From Algoriphagus boritolerans DSM 17298 = JCM 18970 (GTDB lineage Bacteria > Bacteroidota > Bacteroidia > Cytophagales > Cyclobacteriaceae): 64,000 nt of DNA. Both the position numbers and the translations under genes were made by a program. Location: positions 186,001 to 250,000 of the forward strand of contig NZ_FNVR01000003.1 in the NCBI RefSeq assembly GCF_900108085.1. Direction: 5' to 3'. Below the pieces are notes generated by a model that was not told the origin of the DNA, did no database searches, and saw only the letters and a program-made list of their open reading frames with translations. Shown one piece after another: positions 53,551-61,504 of the stretch. Each line of letters starts with the position of its first letter. The stretch's first letter is position 1.

Positions 53551-54936
53551 TTAAAAACCCAACCCTGCTGCATAGCGTGTTTTAGCATAAGAGATTCTGA
53601 GTTTGGAGGCAAGGTCATTCAGCGTAACTCTGGAGTCAAACACGGCTACTTCCCGAGCATTGACCAAGAACAAACTTGACTCTCCCATTTGGAATCGTCG
53701 TGTTTCTCCTGTCAACAAGGCCTGAAGACTTTTCACATTTTCAGAAAAGGTCGCTACCTGTTGATTCAAGATTGTCCAATTGTTGAGTTCCGATTCGAGC
53801 TTCGTCCGAAGCTGTAATTCTTTCAGATCCCGGGAGTTTTGTTTGAAATCTATTTTCGCCCTAGCCAATCCGACTGCACCTCTGGTTTTTCTCAGAAATA
53901 GTGGTGTGTACACCGAAACACCCCACTTGTAATCATTTTCAAAAAAAGGAGACATCTCAAGCGGAGAAAGTGATTCGGTAAGAAAATTATACTTCACCTT
54001 CACCACAGGAAGGAGTTGCTGTTCCTTCAGTCTGCGATCTACGTCCAAACTTGCGAGTTCGAAATCTGTGATCAGAAGTTCAGGATGCCGTCCTACGATA
54101 CTCCGCAATTCTTCAAAGTCCGGAATGGAAGTGAATTCATCGTACAGACCTTGGGGCAGCGTTTCCTCTGCTAAAAACATCGGATTCCCGTTCTCATCCC
54201 ACAGGAAGGTATTCAGTTCCTGTGTTGTAGCAAAAAAGGTGTTTTCAGCCGATTGAAGTCGATACTGGCGGTTGAGCAATTGGGAAAAAGCTTCGACGGT
54301 ATCAATGGCTGCAAGATCCCCTTGCTCAAAGCTGCTCTTGACATAATTGAATCGGGAGGAAGCCAATTCTACTCCTTCCTGAAGTACTTTCAGATTTTCG
54401 AAAGCTAGAGCCCATCTCCAATACATGTCTGTGGCATCGAGATTTAATTGGTTCAACAGCCTGATCCGTTCTACTTCACTTGATTCCTGAAAAATCTGTG
54501 CTTGGCGAAGTGCTGCCCTCCTTTCGTCCAAGATAAGTCCCTGACCAAGATTTACTGAAGCACCGGCGGAAAGTAACCCAGCAGAAGGCACAGTACCCTC
54601 CGGGTTAAGGTAAGTTCCCGCATTTTGCTCAAAATTCCCGTTTAACTCTACCCCCATCCCAGTAGGAATTTTCATTCCCAGGTCCCTTTTATTGTAATAA
54701 GTGGTCTCTTTGAACTCCTTTCTGTCCAAGTTGCCATAAATCAAGGGATCGAATGCGCCTCTTGCTTGCCGCAGTTCCATTTGCCCCAAGCGAAGATTCA
54801 AATCAGCCTGAGCAGAAACCGGATGATACAGTCGTACCCACTCCATATACTCCTCAAAGCCAAGCCGAAGCGTATCCTGAGCTTTTGAAAAAAAGGAACA
54901 AAAAATCAACAATAAAATCAGTGTCGCTTTTTTCAT
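53551..54936 (-). CDS. TolC-family outer-membrane efflux protein
   Basis: 461 residues with a signal peptide (MKKATLILLLIFCSFFSKAQ). The two long coiled-coil hairpins of TolC/OEP are seen in regions ~150-215 and 360-440 (KNSRDLKELQLRTKLESELN and TLNDLASKLRISYAKTRYAA). It forms the outer-membrane channel for the ABC/HlyD pair upstream. Its start overlaps the HlyD stop by 4 bases. It is the last gene of the four-gene operon begun by the TetR regulator. Confidence 0.87.
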   Translation of the reverse strand: MKKATLILLLIFCSFFSKAQDTLRLGFEEYMEWVRLYHPVSAQADLNLRLGQMELRQARGAFDPLIYGNLDRKEFKETTYYNKRDLGMKIPTGMGVELNGNFEQNAGTYLNPEGTVPSAGLLSAGASVNLGQGLILDERRAALRQAQIFQESSEVERIRLLNQLNLDATDMYWRWALAFENLKVLQEGVELASSRFNYVKSSFEQGDLAAIDTVEAFSQLLNRQYRLQSAENTFFATTQELNTFLWDENGNPMFLAEETLPQGLYDEFTSIPDFEELRSIVGRHPELLITDFELASLDVDRRLKEQQLLPVVKVKYNFLTESLSPLEMSPFFENDYKWGVSVYTPLFLRKTRGAVGLARAKIDFKQNSRDLKELQLRTKLESELNNWTILNQQVATFSENVKSLQALLTGETRRFQMGESSLFLVNAREVAVFDSRVTLNDLASKLRISYAKTRYAAGLGF

Positions 54937-56288
54937 TTTTTGCCTGATTTGGCCTGATCTTTTTCTTCCTGAGTATAATAATCGGCTGGGAAACCATTCA
55001 GTTGACGCCAGATTTCATACCAAACCGGTACATCGTTGAGCAGGGCAATTCCGTCGGCACCTGAACCTATCCGTAATAAATCAGGCCAGGCTTCTTCTTC
55101 AGGATCTTGGATTACCAAAACACGGTATTGATTATTGGGACCTGCAAACTGATCGATGGCTACCACAACACCCCCGAAGGTACCATTGGAAATCTGGGGC
55201 CAGCCCGAAAATACGATGGCTGGCCAACCGTCAAAGATAAATCGGACCTTGTTCCCTACTTTGATCAGCGGGAAGTCTACCGGTTGAACATACATTTCCA
55301 CTGCCAATTCAGCATCTGCAGGCACAATATTGACGATTTGATCTCCTTCTATTATAGTCTCTCCAATACCTACTTGAACGGCCTTTGCAATATATCCATT
55401 CTGCGGAGCTAGGATATGCCGGTAGCCTGATCTTCGTTCATAGTTGGAATATTGGTTTTCCAGCTTAGTCGTACTTGCCTCGGCATCAAACTGAGAAGAC
55501 ATGGCTGTATACATCTCCGATTCAGCTTTGGCTAATTTATCTTTAAAATCATTGTCGATTGCATCCAAATCTATTTTTGCAGAAATCAATTCATTTTTGC
55601 TGCTGAGCAACTTATTCTCTGAGGAGATCAACTTTGCCTGAACTTCCTGAAACTTCAATTTTCTGGTTTCGAAATCAGTAAGTGACCTCAAGCCTTCTTC
55701 ATAAAGGTTTTCAGCACGATCCAACTGGTACTTTCCGATTTCAAAATTCACTTTTGCCTGAACCAGCTCGATACTATCCGACTGAACTTTAAGTTCGGCC
55801 ATGCGGAGTTTGTTTTCTGCCTGTTGTAAGCGGAGAATATTATTTCGCTTTAAGGCAGCTATCTGTGCATTTAGCGCGTTTACTTTGTCCCTATAAGATC
55901 TGGCAGAGGATGCTTTTGCATTGACTTGCAACTGAGTACGCGGTAAAAGCAGGGTATCAAAATACTCGTCCTTGATCTCTGATATCTGTAAAATGGTGTC
56001 ACCTTTGGATACATAGTCTCCTTCAGCTACATACCACTTCTCGATTCTCCCCGCCAAGATAGAATGAATCGTCTGTGGTCGCTGATCCGGTCGTAATGCC
56101 GTGACGTAGCCTTTGGATCGAATATTTTGGGTCCATGGCAGAAAAAGCATGATAAAGAAAGAAATTACAATCCCGGTGAGTAATCTTACTCTACGTTGAC
56201 TCTCCTTTTGAGGCAGGGTCATCACCAGGCTTTTGGAGCCGCTGAACGGAATTGATTCCTGAATTTTATTTAAAGAAATGTTCAACAT
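54933..56288 (-). CDS. HlyD-family membrane-fusion (periplasmic adaptor) protein
   Basis: 451 residues. An N-terminal transmembrane segment (GIVISFFIMLFLPWTQN, about 39-55) is followed by a lipoyl/barrel-sandwich half (GRIEKWYVAEGDYVSKGDTI), then a long alpha-helical hairpin (~115-270, rich in Q/K/E heptads). The second half is QNGYIAKAVQVGIGETIIEG, with the barrel around FIFDGWPAIVFSGWPQ. It bridges the ABC transporter and TolC. Start 4 bases after the ABC gene stop. Confidence 0.88.
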   Translation of the reverse strand: MLNISLNKIQESIPFSGSKSLVMTLPQKESQRRVRLLTGIVISFFIMLFLPWTQNIRSKGYVTALRPDQRPQTIHSILAGRIEKWYVAEGDYVSKGDTILQISEIKDEYFDTLLLPRTQLQVNAKASSARSYRDKVNALNAQIAALKRNNILRLQQAENKLRMAELKVQSDSIELVQAKVNFEIGKYQLDRAENLYEEGLRSLTDFETRKLKFQEVQAKLISSENKLLSSKNELISAKIDLDAIDNDFKDKLAKAESEMYTAMSSQFDAEASTTKLENQYSNYERRSGYRHILAPQNGYIAKAVQVGIGETIIEGDQIVNIVPADAELAVEMYVQPVDFPLIKVGNKVRFIFDGWPAIVFSGWPQISNGTFGGVVVAIDQFAGPNNQYRVLVIQDPEEEAWPDLLRIGSGADGIALLNDVPVWYEIWRQLNGFPADYYTQEEKDQAKSGKK

Positions 56289-56292
56289 GGCC

Positions 56293-57990
56293 TTAGTTTT
56301 TTAAATTTTTGTATCCTTCATAATTTCCATGATAGAGGATTTGTCCTGAAGCCATCATGACCACCTCGTCAGCACGACTCAAGACATCCTCATCATAAGA
56401 CACCATGAGCAGCGTCCAATTACCATTAAAGAGGTAATCAATGATTTTCGACTGGACTTCCGTTTCTACGTGTTGTAGGACGTTTTCCATGATCAGCGCT
56501 TTTGGCTTACCCACAAATCCCCTTGCTAGTAGAATTTTCTGCGCAAGTGATTTGGGTAAGCCGCGACCTTGGGGTTGCAACATAGCCTCCAATCCCTCCG
56601 GAAGCCTATAGAGGTATTCTTTTAGCCCGACGAGATCCAGGATATATTCCAGGTGGGATTGATCAAAATCCCTTCCCATCAGTATGTTTTCCCGAATGGA
56701 ACCGTTGAAAATTTCCTGCAACTCCAAAAAGTCACCTACCATTCCTCGGTATTTTTCAAGATTAATGTACTCGAGAGACAGGTCATTTACCGAAACAGTC
56801 CCCTCGTATTCTTCATATAAGCCTGAGAATAGCGCCAACAAGGCACTTTTGCCACTGCCGCTCTTCCCAGTAACTACGACCTTCCTGCCGGGATGAATTG
56901 TAAGACTTACATTTTTTAAAATAGGATCTTCGGCATCCTGCGGATGAAAAACCACATCACTCATGCTGTATTTCAGCCCTTCGGGACTCGCCACTACAAT
57001 TTTCTCCGAGGGGCTGTGGTGCTCAAGTTCCAAGTCCATAACATTACCGAGTTTTTCTACCGCAACCAACGTATCATAGACCGTTTCAAGCGAAAGAATG
57101 AGCTTTTCTACCGAGTTGACAACCAAAATGATGATCACCTCAGCGGCTACGAACTGCCCGATGGAAATCTGATCGTTGATCAGCAACAAGCTTCCCGCCA
57201 CCAATAAACTGGTGACTATAAGAACCTTGAATATTACCATCACTTTATACTGAAAAATCAAAACAGAGAAGTGCTTGGATCGAAACTCCACATAGCGTTG
57301 AATCAATTTGTCCGCTCTCAGTATGGGTAATCTGGTACTACCCACCAGCTTGAAGGAATTCAGGGTTCTTCCTACTTCCTCCAGCCAATAGGCAGTCTGA
57401 TACTTGTAGGAGGATTCATTTAGGGCTGTTTCCATTCCCCTAGGACCTGAGAAATAGAAAATCAAGGTCAAAATCCCAATCAGCACAAATCCAAAAAGAA
57501 TGAAAGTCGGATGATAAATCGATAACAAAAGCAAACCGAAAATGACCTGAAGCAAAGCCGCTGAGAAATCGATTAAGATCTTTGCCAAGCCCTTTTGAAG
57601 ATTGACTGTATCAAAAAAACGATTGACAATTTCCGGCGCATATTGGCCGTGCATGATTTCGGTTTTCACCTTAGGAAGGCGATAAGCAATCGAAAGCCCA
57701 GATTTGGAGAAGATCCGTTGCTGCAATTTCTCCATGATCTGCAATTGGGAAATCTGTAAAAATCCACTGAATGCTACACCAAGGGCCACAATGATGACCA
57801 AAATTATCCAAGAGGTGCTGATCCTACCTCCAAGGATGAAGTTCAATATCGCCTGAATACCCAATGGCAATGAAAGCGTGATCAAGCCATTCAGAATCGC
57901 ATAAAAATAGATCGCATAGACTTGATTCTTTTCGTCCTTGAGTAGCCCAAATAGGCGCTTTAAGGGAGTAATCTCTGTATTGCTAAGCAT
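56293..57990 (-). CDS. ABC transporter permease/ATPase with degenerate signature and Walker B motifs
   Basis: 565 residues: about six membrane helices in residues 20-300 (including LIFYFSGPRGMET), then a nucleotide-binding domain with Walker A GKSGSGKS. The other motifs are degenerate. The LSGGQ signature reads GLPKSLAQKILLARG, the Walker B end reads KALIMEN in place of L-L-L-D-E, and the H-loop is LMVSYDED. Related Bacteroidota peptidase-less exporters share some of these changes. Lost catalytic residues would leave weak or no ATPase activity, so the protein may pair with another subunit. It starts 8 bases inside the TetR gene's 3' end. Confidence 0.87.
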   Translation of the reverse strand: MLSNTEITPLKRLFGLLKDEKNQVYAIYFYAILNGLITLSLPLGIQAILNFILGGRISTSWIILVIIVALGVAFSGFLQISQLQIMEKLQQRIFSKSGLSIAYRLPKVKTEIMHGQYAPEIVNRFFDTVNLQKGLAKILIDFSAALLQVIFGLLLLSIYHPTFILFGFVLIGILTLIFYFSGPRGMETALNESSYKYQTAYWLEEVGRTLNSFKLVGSTRLPILRADKLIQRYVEFRSKHFSVLIFQYKVMVIFKVLIVTSLLVAGSLLLINDQISIGQFVAAEVIIILVVNSVEKLILSLETVYDTLVAVEKLGNVMDLELEHHSPSEKIVVASPEGLKYSMSDVVFHPQDAEDPILKNVSLTIHPGRKVVVTGKSGSGKSALLALFSGLYEEYEGTVSVNDLSLEYINLEKYRGMVGDFLELQEIFNGSIRENILMGRDFDQSHLEYILDLVGLKEYLYRLPEGLEAMLQPQGRGLPKSLAQKILLARGFVGKPKALIMENVLQHVETEVQSKIIDYLFNGNWTLLMVSYDEDVLSRADEVVMMASGQILYHGNYEGYKNLKN

Positions 57991-58660
57991 TTGAAATCGC
58001 TTTTAGAACAAGTTGGTGGAAAAACTGGTAACGTTCCTTCCCTTCATGGCTGGCCTCAGTCATCCCGGGAAGGTGAAGTGAATTGAAGGATTGTAAGAGA
58101 CTGGATTCCATAACTGTCGAAACCAATGTCTTGGGAAACTCATAAGAAGGATTGATCTCCTTGATTATTAAAGAAATTCGCTCACCAAATCTGTAAACTT
58201 GAGCGAAAATTCCTGACTCATGCTCCACATCTACTGATTTGGTAAGGTAACCTTTGATGGACTCGTTGATTACTAATTTTCTGAGTATTTTAGGGTTCAA
58301 AAATTCATTTTCCAGATAAATCGGGCCATCTACCATTAGTCTGACTGCAATGGCCAATCGCTCATAAGGATCCTTGATATTAGAATTGGCAAAAACCAAA
58401 TTATGCTCCATCCATGCCCAATACCAGGCATTGAGATACAACAAAAGCATGTGCTTGTTTTCAAAGTACCGATAAATCGCTGCCTCTGTGCTTCCGATCT
58501 GCTGAGCTAATTTTTTGAATGTGAACACTTCTATACCCAATTCCTGGATCATTTTAGTGCCTTCACTGACAGTCAGAGTTCCTATTTCGGAACTAAATGG
58601 CTCTTTCAAGTACAGGTTTGGATTCACCTCTACCCGCATCTTTTTTAAAATTGAATCCAT
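57983..58660 (-). CDS. TetR/AcrR-family transcriptional regulator
   Basis: 225 residues from the ATG at 58660 (MDSILKKMRVEVN). The helix-turn-helix is at ~45-66 (FTFKKLAQQIGSTEAAIYRYF), and the C-terminal ligand domain is helical. It heads an operon with the ABC/HlyD/TolC exporter, overlapping the ABC gene by 8 bases, so it likely represses the whole transport unit until an inducer binds. Operator not identified. Confidence 0.87.
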   Translation of the reverse strand: MDSILKKMRVEVNPNLYLKEPFSSEIGTLTVSEGTKMIQELGIEVFTFKKLAQQIGSTEAAIYRYFENKHMLLLYLNAWYWAWMEHNLVFANSNIKDPYERLAIAVRLMVDGPIYLENEFLNPKILRKLVINESIKGYLTKSVDVEHESGIFAQVYRFGERISLIIKEINPSYEFPKTLVSTVMESSLLQSFNSLHLPGMTEASHEGKERYQFFHQLVLKAISNA

Positions 58661-58753
58661 TCGCAAAAGAATTATGAAGGGTAAAACGGAGCGATACGGC
58701 AAAAAGTTTGTACTTCTTCTGTTTTTGTTAGTAAGATTAACAAATTGATAATT

Positions 58754-59122
58754 TTACTTAGCAACTTTCATCGCCTTTGAAATCAAAACATCCAAGGGAA
58801 TTAGATTCAGGGTCTTTTCATTCGTAGCTTCTAAAATAACAAGTGGCGCGCATCCTGCTTTGTAAGCCTCAAGCCATCGCAGTGCACATAGACACCATCT
58901 ATCGCCTGCTTTTAATCCGGGAAAATCATAGGCTGGAATCGGAGCCATGAGGTCATTACCCCTGCTTTTTGAAAAAACCAAAAACTCCTCGGTAAGAACA
59001 GCACAAACCGTATGTGTACCCGAATCCTCAGGCCCTGTCTCACAGCAACCATTTCTATAAAATCCTGTCATTGGATTCAAACTACAAGGAATCAGGTCTT
59101 GGCCGAAAACATTTTTAGACAT
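58754..59122 (-). CDS. DUF2237 family protein
   Basis: 122 residues. The family signature is present in order: SLNPMTGFYRNGCCETGPED, AVLTEEFLVFSKSRGNDL, and FPGLKAGDRWCLCALRWLEA, continuing YKAGCAP. DUF2237 is a small conserved cytosolic protein with clustered Cys residues. No function is known. Its start overlaps the end of the DoxX-like gene by 8 bases, so the two are one transcription unit. Confidence 0.92.
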   Translation of the reverse strand: MSKNVFGQDLIPCSLNPMTGFYRNGCCETGPEDSGTHTVCAVLTEEFLVFSKSRGNDLMAPIPAYDFPGLKAGDRWCLCALRWLEAYKAGCAPLVILEATNEKTLNLIPLDVLISKAMKVAK

Positions 59123-59516
59123 AAAGCTTTGGATTTTTTGCCACCCAGGTGGCCCAGAAAATAAGTAAGGGATGAATGAGAATCAATCTAACCCAGCCTA
59201 TCCATTCCGGAACACATAGACCGCCGTCCACGCAAGTATTAATTTGAATAAAATAAACATGTGCAGGAATGAATGCAAGCAACATCAGGACGATGCCCCA
59301 TGAAGCCCTGACCCTGGTCGGAAAATAAAGAATTCCCAACCCCAACAATACTTCTGCAACCCCAGCCAGTAAATTGATCAAATCAGGATTAGAAAAGAAC
59401 GGAGGAATCAGGGGTATGTAAAAATTGGGTGTTAAGAAATGATTCAACCCTGCAACTAGGTAAAAATACCCCAATCCACGTATTAATACTTTCTTTAAAA
59501 ATGGAGAAGGCTTCAT
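59115..59516 (-). CDS. DoxX-like integral membrane protein
   Basis: 133 residues with four hydrophobic segments. The first holds GLGYFYLVAGLNHFLTPNFY, with the N-H-F pattern of DoxX/DUF-type quinone-associated membrane proteins; the second GVAEVLLGLGILYFP is typical of DoxX. The family includes terminal-quinol-oxidase-associated and uncharacterised proteins. Co-transcribed with the DUF2237 gene. Confidence 0.75.
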   Translation of the reverse strand: MKPSPFLKKVLIRGLGYFYLVAGLNHFLTPNFYIPLIPPFFSNPDLINLLAGVAEVLLGLGILYFPTRVRASWGIVLMLLAFIPAHVYFIQINTCVDGGLCVPEWIGWVRLILIHPLLIFWATWVAKNPKLYV

Positions 59517-59573
59517 AAAACTTAACTAGTCGAAGGATTCAATGAAATTTTAAATTTATTTTTCCCTGATACG

Positions 59574-59942
59574 CTACCCATTGTATTTCAGTTTCCCCAA
59601 ACCATATAGATACAATACTTTCGAATACCTGAGCATCAAAGGAAGCAAAATGATATTTAAGACCAAGACTAAGGTCAGATACATCCAAAGCTCGGGTTCC
59701 TCGACCAGCACATTAATCGCAGTCAGCGCAGTAATCACCAACGCTACGGAAAAGGCGTAACTGATATACATCGCTCCGTAGTAAAAGTCCGGTTCAGGAT
59801 TGAGATTGGCCCCACAGATTTGGCAGGTTTTATTGATATCTGAAAGTTTTCGATAATTAAACACTCCTACTGAAAAAAGATTTCCTTCCCGGCATTTTGG
59901 GCATTTGCAACCTAGGATTGCAGCTCCTAAACTTTTTGACAT
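59574..59942 (-). CDS. DUF983 family membrane protein with two zinc-ribbon-like cysteine pairs
   Basis: 122 residues. The N-terminus has CKCPKCREGNLF (Cys-x2-Cys) and CQICGANLNPEPDFYYGAMY, the hallmark of DUF983. Two transmembrane helices follow (~65-85, 91-111). Function unknown. No operon partner on this strand upstream. Confidence 0.9.
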   Translation of the reverse strand: MSKSLGAAILGCKCPKCREGNLFSVGVFNYRKLSDINKTCQICGANLNPEPDFYYGAMYISYAFSVALVITALTAINVLVEEPELWMYLTLVLVLNIILLPLMLRYSKVLYLYGLGKLKYNG

Positions 59943-60065
59943 ATTCTATTTTTAGGCTAAAGTAAGTTGGACCTTTGCCAAAGACTGTGACCAAAGTTAC
60001 TCCTTCCTCGGTTCGGATTAAAGTTTTTTTTAACAACTCAGTCCCAGACTGATCGTAATTTCGGA

Positions 60066-60470
60066 CATGAGATAAGTTTTGACCGACTGGGCAAAGAAGA
60101 AGCATTTAGAGGGAATATTTTTAATCCTTCCCTTATAGCAGCAAAGTGCTGGGGGAGTAATTATCCCTCGCTGATCTATACCGGACCTGTACTAGAGAAA
60201 GCCCATGGAGGACGGGCAAATGTGGGTTTTGAAGTGAATTACCATTTGCACTACATGGTGTCCGGAACCCGCAATTTCATTGGCCCGGAGGTCAATCAGG
60301 AAATCCATGAGGGAAAATCCTTCGCCACCCTGAGACCATAAATGCGGGTGGCATTGGCTGAGAATCTTTTGATAGGTATTGTTTCAGTGATTCCGGTAGG
60401 CCAACCTGATGCAGGTTTAGGATCTTTCGTTCGGTTAATCTATGAGCCTGGGTTTAAGGCTATGCATTAA
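60066..60470 (+). pseudogene. 3' remnant of a Bacteroidota outer-membrane-type protein, with an in-frame TAA
   Basis: A 134-codon stretch from HEISFDRLGKEEAFRGNIF reads through GPVLEKAHGGRANVGFEVNY and GTRNFIGPEVNQEI to SFATLRP, then TAA at 60339-60341, and continues MRVALAENLLIGIV to a final stop at 60468-60470. Related sequences have LRPQMR at this place, so CAA to TAA would explain the break. No credible start or signal peptide is found upstream; the frame runs open through 60020-60065 but gives no obvious N-terminus. It is likely a decayed transporter or barrel-type protein gene. Confidence 0.65.
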
Positions 60471-60493
60471 TCAAAAACAGAAAAAAGGGGCTT

Positions 60494-60540
60494 TCTCATC
60501 AGGCTGACACCAAGAAGCCTGATGAGACAGACTCTTTTTT
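60494..60540. terminator. Bidirectional hairpin terminator related to the MITE-like repeat
   Basis: TCTCATCAGGCT / AGCCTGATGAGA (60494-60505 and 60516-60527) is flanked by T-rich and A-rich runs, so it can stop transcripts from both sides: the pseudogene and the small gene at 60543. Its left end on the minus strand (AGAGTCTGTCTCA and TGTCAGCCTGA) resembles the left end of the element at 28557. Confidence 0.65.
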
Positions 60541-60542
60541 TT

Positions 60543-60746
60543 TTATCTGAATTCTTCCAACTCGTAATCTTTACCCTTTCCCCATTGGAGAAGCTCATGG
60601 ATGGTGTAGTATTCCAAGGTATCTAGATCTTTGATCTTGAAATTGTCACCGGCAAGTCTGGCCATAATCTCAATGGTCCGGATTTCGCCCTGATTGACAA
60701 ATCGATACACTCTACCAACCCGAAGGTTATCCAATGCGATGGGCAT
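60543..60746 (-). CDS. Small conserved hypothetical protein
   Basis: 67 residues (MPIALDNLRVGRVYRFVNQG to the end EFR). It lies 2 bases after the DUF4920 gene stop, so it is co-transcribed. Charged, no hydrophobic segment, with a probable small beta-barrel/SH3-like pattern. I do not recognise a family. Confidence 0.6.
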   Translation of the reverse strand: MPIALDNLRVGRVYRFVNQGEIRTIEIMARLAGDNFKIKDLDTLEYYTIHELLQWGKGKDYELEEFR

Positions 60747-60748
60747 TT

Positions 60749-61279
60749 TTAAGCTTTGTCTTTGATGATTACTCCTGTTGCCTCAAAGGTAATTTCACGT
60801 TTTGGTGAAGTGATCGCGTCGATCTCTTCTTTGGATTTCCCCTGATCTTCCGCAAAATGCTTCAACGTCTCCACATCCGTTTCGGTCAGCGTAGCCACAC
60901 CTTCCAGAATTATTGGAAATCCCTGAGAATTGGTTGGAATGAAAAATCCATAGTCTTTGAAAGTTACCCGCATGGGTTCGCCATTAGCAAGGTCCATGGT
61001 AAACCAGCAACCTTTTTTGGTACAGACTTCCTTGATTTCGCCTTCAATTTTCCCTGTAAAAGTTCCTGAAGCTTCCACTGCGGAAATCATTTCGGAAGTT
61101 CCCAAGACAGTATTCTCATCCAAATTTGCGCCATAGGATCCGGGCACAACTTCTGCTTCACCTACAGGTTCAGATTTTGCATTGGCTTCCACTTGTTCTT
61201 TTACAGATTCAGCCGGTTTTTGGCAAGAAAAAGAAAGTGCTGAAATAATTGCCGCGGAAAGTAGGATTGATTTTTTCAT
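60749..61279 (-). CDS. DUF4920 lipoprotein
   Basis: 176 residues. The signal peptide MKKSILLSAAIISALSFSC has its lipobox cysteine at residue 19. Domain signatures are GKIEGEIKEVCTKKGCWFTM and PMRVTFKDYGFFIPTNSQGF. DUF4920 domains, often with a CxxxxCW-type pair as here, are found in Bacteroidota periplasmic lipoproteins and may bind copper or another metal. Function unknown. Confidence 0.9.
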   Translation of the reverse strand: MKKSILLSAAIISALSFSCQKPAESVKEQVEANAKSEPVGEAEVVPGSYGANLDENTVLGTSEMISAVEASGTFTGKIEGEIKEVCTKKGCWFTMDLANGEPMRVTFKDYGFFIPTNSQGFPIILEGVATLTETDVETLKHFAEDQGKSKEEIDAITSPKREITFEATGVIIKDKA

Positions 61280-61467
61280 AACAGGTACGATTAACGCTCA
61301 AAAATACGCCAAATGCATCGATGTGAAAACCGCTTCAGACCCAAATCTGCAAATTTATTTTCTACCGAAGATTAGATGGGAATACCGGGTATTTTTAGAA
61401 TTTTCAAACACATCAAAAGAAAAGAAACATTTTTTTCAATAAATCTTCCGATTCTTTAGCAATGCTG

Positions 61468-61475
61468 TAATTTTG
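61468..61475 (+). promoter_or_regulatory. -7 element of a Bacteroidota promoter for the SerB-SerA gene
   Basis: TAATTTTG exactly matches TAnnTTTG and lies 29 bases before the ATG at 61505. The -33 TTG is not clear, so this is only one half of a promoter. Confidence 0.4.
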
Positions 61476-61504
61476 TTCAAGATTAGAAATACGACCCTGC
61501 ACTC

